This document shows, one piece after another, positions 61,402 through 64,000 of a stretch of 64,000 nt of DNA (within the stretch, counting starts at the first letter, position 1; the number at the start of each line of letters is the position of its first letter). Source of the DNA: Hydractinia symbiolongicarpus (Eukaryota > Cnidaria > Hydrozoa > Anthoathecata > Hydractiniidae). The notes beneath the pieces were generated by a model that was not told the DNA's origin, made no database searches, and was given only the letters and a program-made list of their open reading frames with translations. The translations under genes were made by a program, and so were the position numbers. Location: positions 15,626,001-15,690,000 of the forward strand of contig NC_079879.1 in the NCBI RefSeq assembly GCF_029227915.1, in the 5' to 3' direction.

Positions 61402-63519
61402 ATCGCCCTTTGCAGTCTAATAAAGGCCTCACACGTAAATCACGTGGTTCCATTTGCCTGTGCAGGTTACCATTGGACTATTCCTTCCAGTCTCAATGCG
61501 CTGCAACGTCCCAAGTCGTTTTCATTGGCGAAGTTGCCTTAGAACACTCTTAAGTACGTGCAAAGTCCTATAAAGTCTGTATTATAGCCTTTTGCAGTCT
61601 AATAAAGGCCTCACACGTAAATCACGTGGTTTCACCTGTCTGTGCAGGTTACCATTGGCCTAGTCCTTCCAGCCTCAATGCGCTACAACGTCCCAAGTCG
61701 TTTTCATTAGTGCCGTTGCCTTACAACACTTTTAACTTCGTGCACAGTCCTATAAAGTCTGTAATATGGTGTTTGCAGTCTAATAAAGGCTTCACACGTA
61801 AATCACGTGGTTTCACCTGCCTGCGCAGGTTACCTTTGGACTAATCGTTCCAGTCTCAATGTGCTACAACGTCCCAGGTCGTTTTCATTAGCGCCGTTGC
61901 TTTACAACACTCTTAACTACGTGCACAGGCCTATAAAGGCTGTAATATGGCCTTTTGCAGTCTAATAAAGGCCTCACACGTAAATCACGTGGTTTCACCT
62001 GTCTGCGCAGGTTACCATTGGCCTAGTCCTTCCAGTCTCAATGCGCTGCAACGTCCCAAGTCGTTTTCATTAGCGCCGTTGCCTTAGAACACTCTTAACT
62101 ACGTGCACAGTCCTATAAAGGCTGTATTATGGCCTTTTGCAGTCTAATAAAGGCCTCACACGTTAATCACGTGGTTCCATTTGCCTGTGCAGGTTACCAT
62201 TGGTCTATTTCTTTCAGTCTCAATGCGCTACAACGTCCCAAGTCGTTTTCATTATCGCCGTTGCCTTACAACACTCTTAACTACCTGCACAGTCCTATAA
62301 AGGCTGTAATATGGCCTTTTGCAGTCTAATAAAGGCCTCACACGTAAATCACGCGGTTCCATTCGCCTGTGCATGTTACCATTGGCCTAGTCCTTCCAGC
62401 CTCAATGCGCTACAACGTCCCAAGTCGTTTTCATTATCGCCGTTGCCTTACAACACTCTTAACTACCTGCACAGTCCTATAAAGGCTGTAATATGGCCTT
62501 TTGCAGTCTAATAAAGGCCTCACACGTAAATCACGTGGTTCCATTTGCCTGTGCAGGTTACCATTGGACTATTCCTTCCAGCCTCAATGCGCTACAACGT
62601 CCCAAGTCGTTTTCATTATCGCCGTTGCCTTACAACACTCTTAACTACCTGCACAGTCCTATAAAGTCTGTAATATGGTGTTTGCAGTCTAATAAAAGCT
62701 TCACATGTAAATCACGTGGTTTCACCTGCCTGCGCAGGTTACCTTTGGACTAATCGTTCCAATCCCAATGTGCTACAACGTCCCAAGTTGTTTTCATTAG
62801 CGCCGTTGCTTTACAACACTCTTAACTCCTGCACAGTCCTATAAAGGCTGTAATATGGCCTTTTGCAGTCTAATAAAGTCCTCACACGTAAATCACGTGG
62901 CTTCACCGGTCTGCGCAGGTTACCATTGGCCTAGTCCTTCAAATCTCAATGTGCTACAACGTCCCAAGTCGTTTTCATTGGCGAAGTTGCCTTAGAACAC
63001 TCTTTACTACGTGCACACTCCTATAAAGGCTGTAATATGGCCTTTTGCAGTCTAATAAAGGCCTCACACGTAAATCACGCGGTTTCATTCGCCTGTGCAG
63101 GTTACCATTGGACTATTCCTTCCAGTCTCATTGCGCCACAACGTCCCAAGTCGTTTTCATTAGTGCCGTTGCCTTAGAAAGCTCTTAACTACGTGCACAG
63201 TCCTATAAAGGCTGTATTATGGCCTTTTGCAGTCTAATGAAGGCCTCACACGTTAATCACGTGGTTCCATTTGCCTCTGCAGGTTACCATTGGACTATTC
63301 CTTCCAGTCTCAATCCGCTACAACGTCCCAAGTCGTTTTCATTATCGCCGTTGCCTTACAACACTCTTAACTACCTGCACAGTCCTATAAAGGCTGTAAT
63401 ATGGCCTTTTGCAGTCTAATAAAGTCCTGACACGTAAATCACGTGGCTTCACCGGTCTGCGCAGGTTACCATTGGCCTAGTCCTTCAAATCCCAATGTGC
63501 TACAACGTCCCAAGTCGTT

Positions 63520-64000
63520 TTCATTAGCGCCGCTGCCTTAGAACACTCTTAACTACGTGCACAGTCCTATAAAGGCTGTATTATGGCCTTTTGCAGTCTA
63601 ATAAAGGCCTCACACGTTAATCACGTGGTTCTATTTGCCTGTGCAGGTTACCATTGGTCTATTCCTTCCAGTCTCAATGCGCTACAACGTCCCAAGTCGT
63701 TTTCATTATCACCGTTGCCTTACAACACTCTTAACTACCTGCACAGTCCTATAAAGTCTGTAATATGGTGTTTGCAGTCTAATAAAGGCTTCACACGTAA
63801 ATCACGTGGTTTCACCTGCCTGCGCAGGTTACCTTTGGACTAATAGTTCCAATCCCAATGTGCTACAACGTCCCAAGTCGTTTTCATTAGCGCCGTTGCT
63901 TTACAACACTCTTAACTACGTGCACAGGCCTATAAAGGCTGTAATATGGCCTTTTGCAGTCTAATAAAGGCCTCACACGTAAATCACGCGGTTCCATTCG
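63520..64000 (-). repeat. Return of the 37.4/41.0-kb monomer series at the window end
   Basis: From about 63520 to the end the monomer order matches 37363-37843 (offset 26157) and its tandem copy at 40996-41476: GCGCCGCTGCC, TATTATGGCC, GTGGTTCTATTTGCC, TTATCACCGTTGCC, then the GGTGTTTGC unit. One difference is CCAATCCCAATG near 63850 against CCAATTCCAATG near 37692. The block probably continues past the window edge. Confidence 0.8.

Larger units (their letters stand above)
35361..64000 (-). repeat. Satellite array, right arm (same monomer, inverted orientation)
   Basis: The same satellite read as its reverse complement: CAACGTCCCAAGTCG, then CCGTTGCCTTACAACAC, then TATAAAGGCTGTAATATGG, then GCAGTCTAATAAAGGCC. 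I count 158 anchors (the ATG of AATATGGCC or its equivalent) from 35430 to 63946. Of 157 spacings about 114 are exactly 182 bp; outliers are 176-177 bp (five times) and one of 188 bp. Variants common here include GCTGCAACGTCCC, ACACGTTAATCACG, AATCACGCGG and TATTATAGCC. The arm runs off the end of the window. It is also uninterrupted by any other sequence class. Confidence 0.98.

Noticed and set aside
1-64000. The many 61-147 codon open frames (MAFCSLIKASHVN type) as genes
   Set aside because: They recur with the monomer, flip strand with the inversion, are absent or broken in many copies, change by frequent amino-acid replacements, and cannot continue in frame because 182 is not a multiple of 3.
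1-64000. CRISPR array
   Set aside because: There is no short repeat alternating with unique spacers; the entire 182-bp unit is repeated and all parts vary similarly.
1-64000. CENP-B box
   Set aside because: I looked for the TTCG-N4-A-N2-CGGG pattern in the TTCGCCAATG and ATTCGCCTGTGC segments of both strands; the downstream A and CGGG positions do not match.
1-64000. Telomeric repeat, rDNA, tRNA or 5S-derived satellite
   Set aside because: No telomere-like hexamer runs are present, and I recognised no tRNA A/B-box pair or 5S internal promoter in the monomer. A database comparison would settle the last point.
1-64000. Known centromere satellites (human alpha, Arabidopsis 178-bp, rice CentO, maize CentC, mouse minor)
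   Set aside because: Length is near some of these, but I recognised no characteristic words of those families in this monomer. This is from memory and would need a search to confirm.

Overview
The whole window is one uninterrupted eukaryotic satellite DNA array. A monomer of about 182 bp is repeated end to end from base 1 to base 64000. I see no protein-coding gene, RNA gene, transposon, CRISPR array or unique sequence. Counting one anchor per monomer by hand (the CCAT/TCAT before ATTACAG in the left part, the matching ATG in the right part) gives 195 anchors on the left and 158 on the right. About 270 of the 351 spacings are exactly 182 bp; most others are 180, 181 or 183 bp. I do not recognise the family and cannot name the species. 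A monomer near nucleosome-repeat length, pure tandem organisation and nested block duplications suggest centromeric or other heterochromatic DNA of an animal, plant or similar eukaryote.

Layout: 1-35360 holds monomers in one orientation (called forward). At 35360/35361 the orientation flips, and 35361-64000 holds the same satellite reversed. The junction is a quasi-palindrome: a 10-bp perfect stem (35351-35360 and 35385-35394) around a 24-nt spacer. The arms differ at roughly one base in ten next to the junction and carry arm-specific monomer variants, so this does not look like a simple read fold-back.

Within each arm, neighbouring monomers are clearly diverged, but multi-monomer blocks recur almost unchanged. 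Left arm: tandem 5-mers at 1-1846 and 4241-6140, a dimer at 7190-7936, an 8-mer at 15510-18480, a 14-mer at 22141-27209, and a dispersed 5-kb duplication (19300-24692 and 27998-33026). Right arm: a tandem 20-mer (36150-43425), a 12-monomer-offset duplication (43463-46922), a trimer (50238-51240), a 7-mer (56911-59475), and dispersed copies linking 42-52 kb to 52-58.5 kb. Block sizes vary (2, 3, 5, 7, 8, 12, 14, 20 monomers), so there is no single fixed higher-order period; the picture is repeated unequal exchange or amplification of arbitrary blocks.

Each monomer carries three short dyad symmetries, including a CACGTG (E-box) core, and many carry a 61-66 codon reading frame on one strand. The frame flips strand at the inversion and is broken in many monomers. 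Because 182 is not a multiple of 3 it cannot continue in frame from unit to unit. I treat these frames as by-products of the repeat, not genes.
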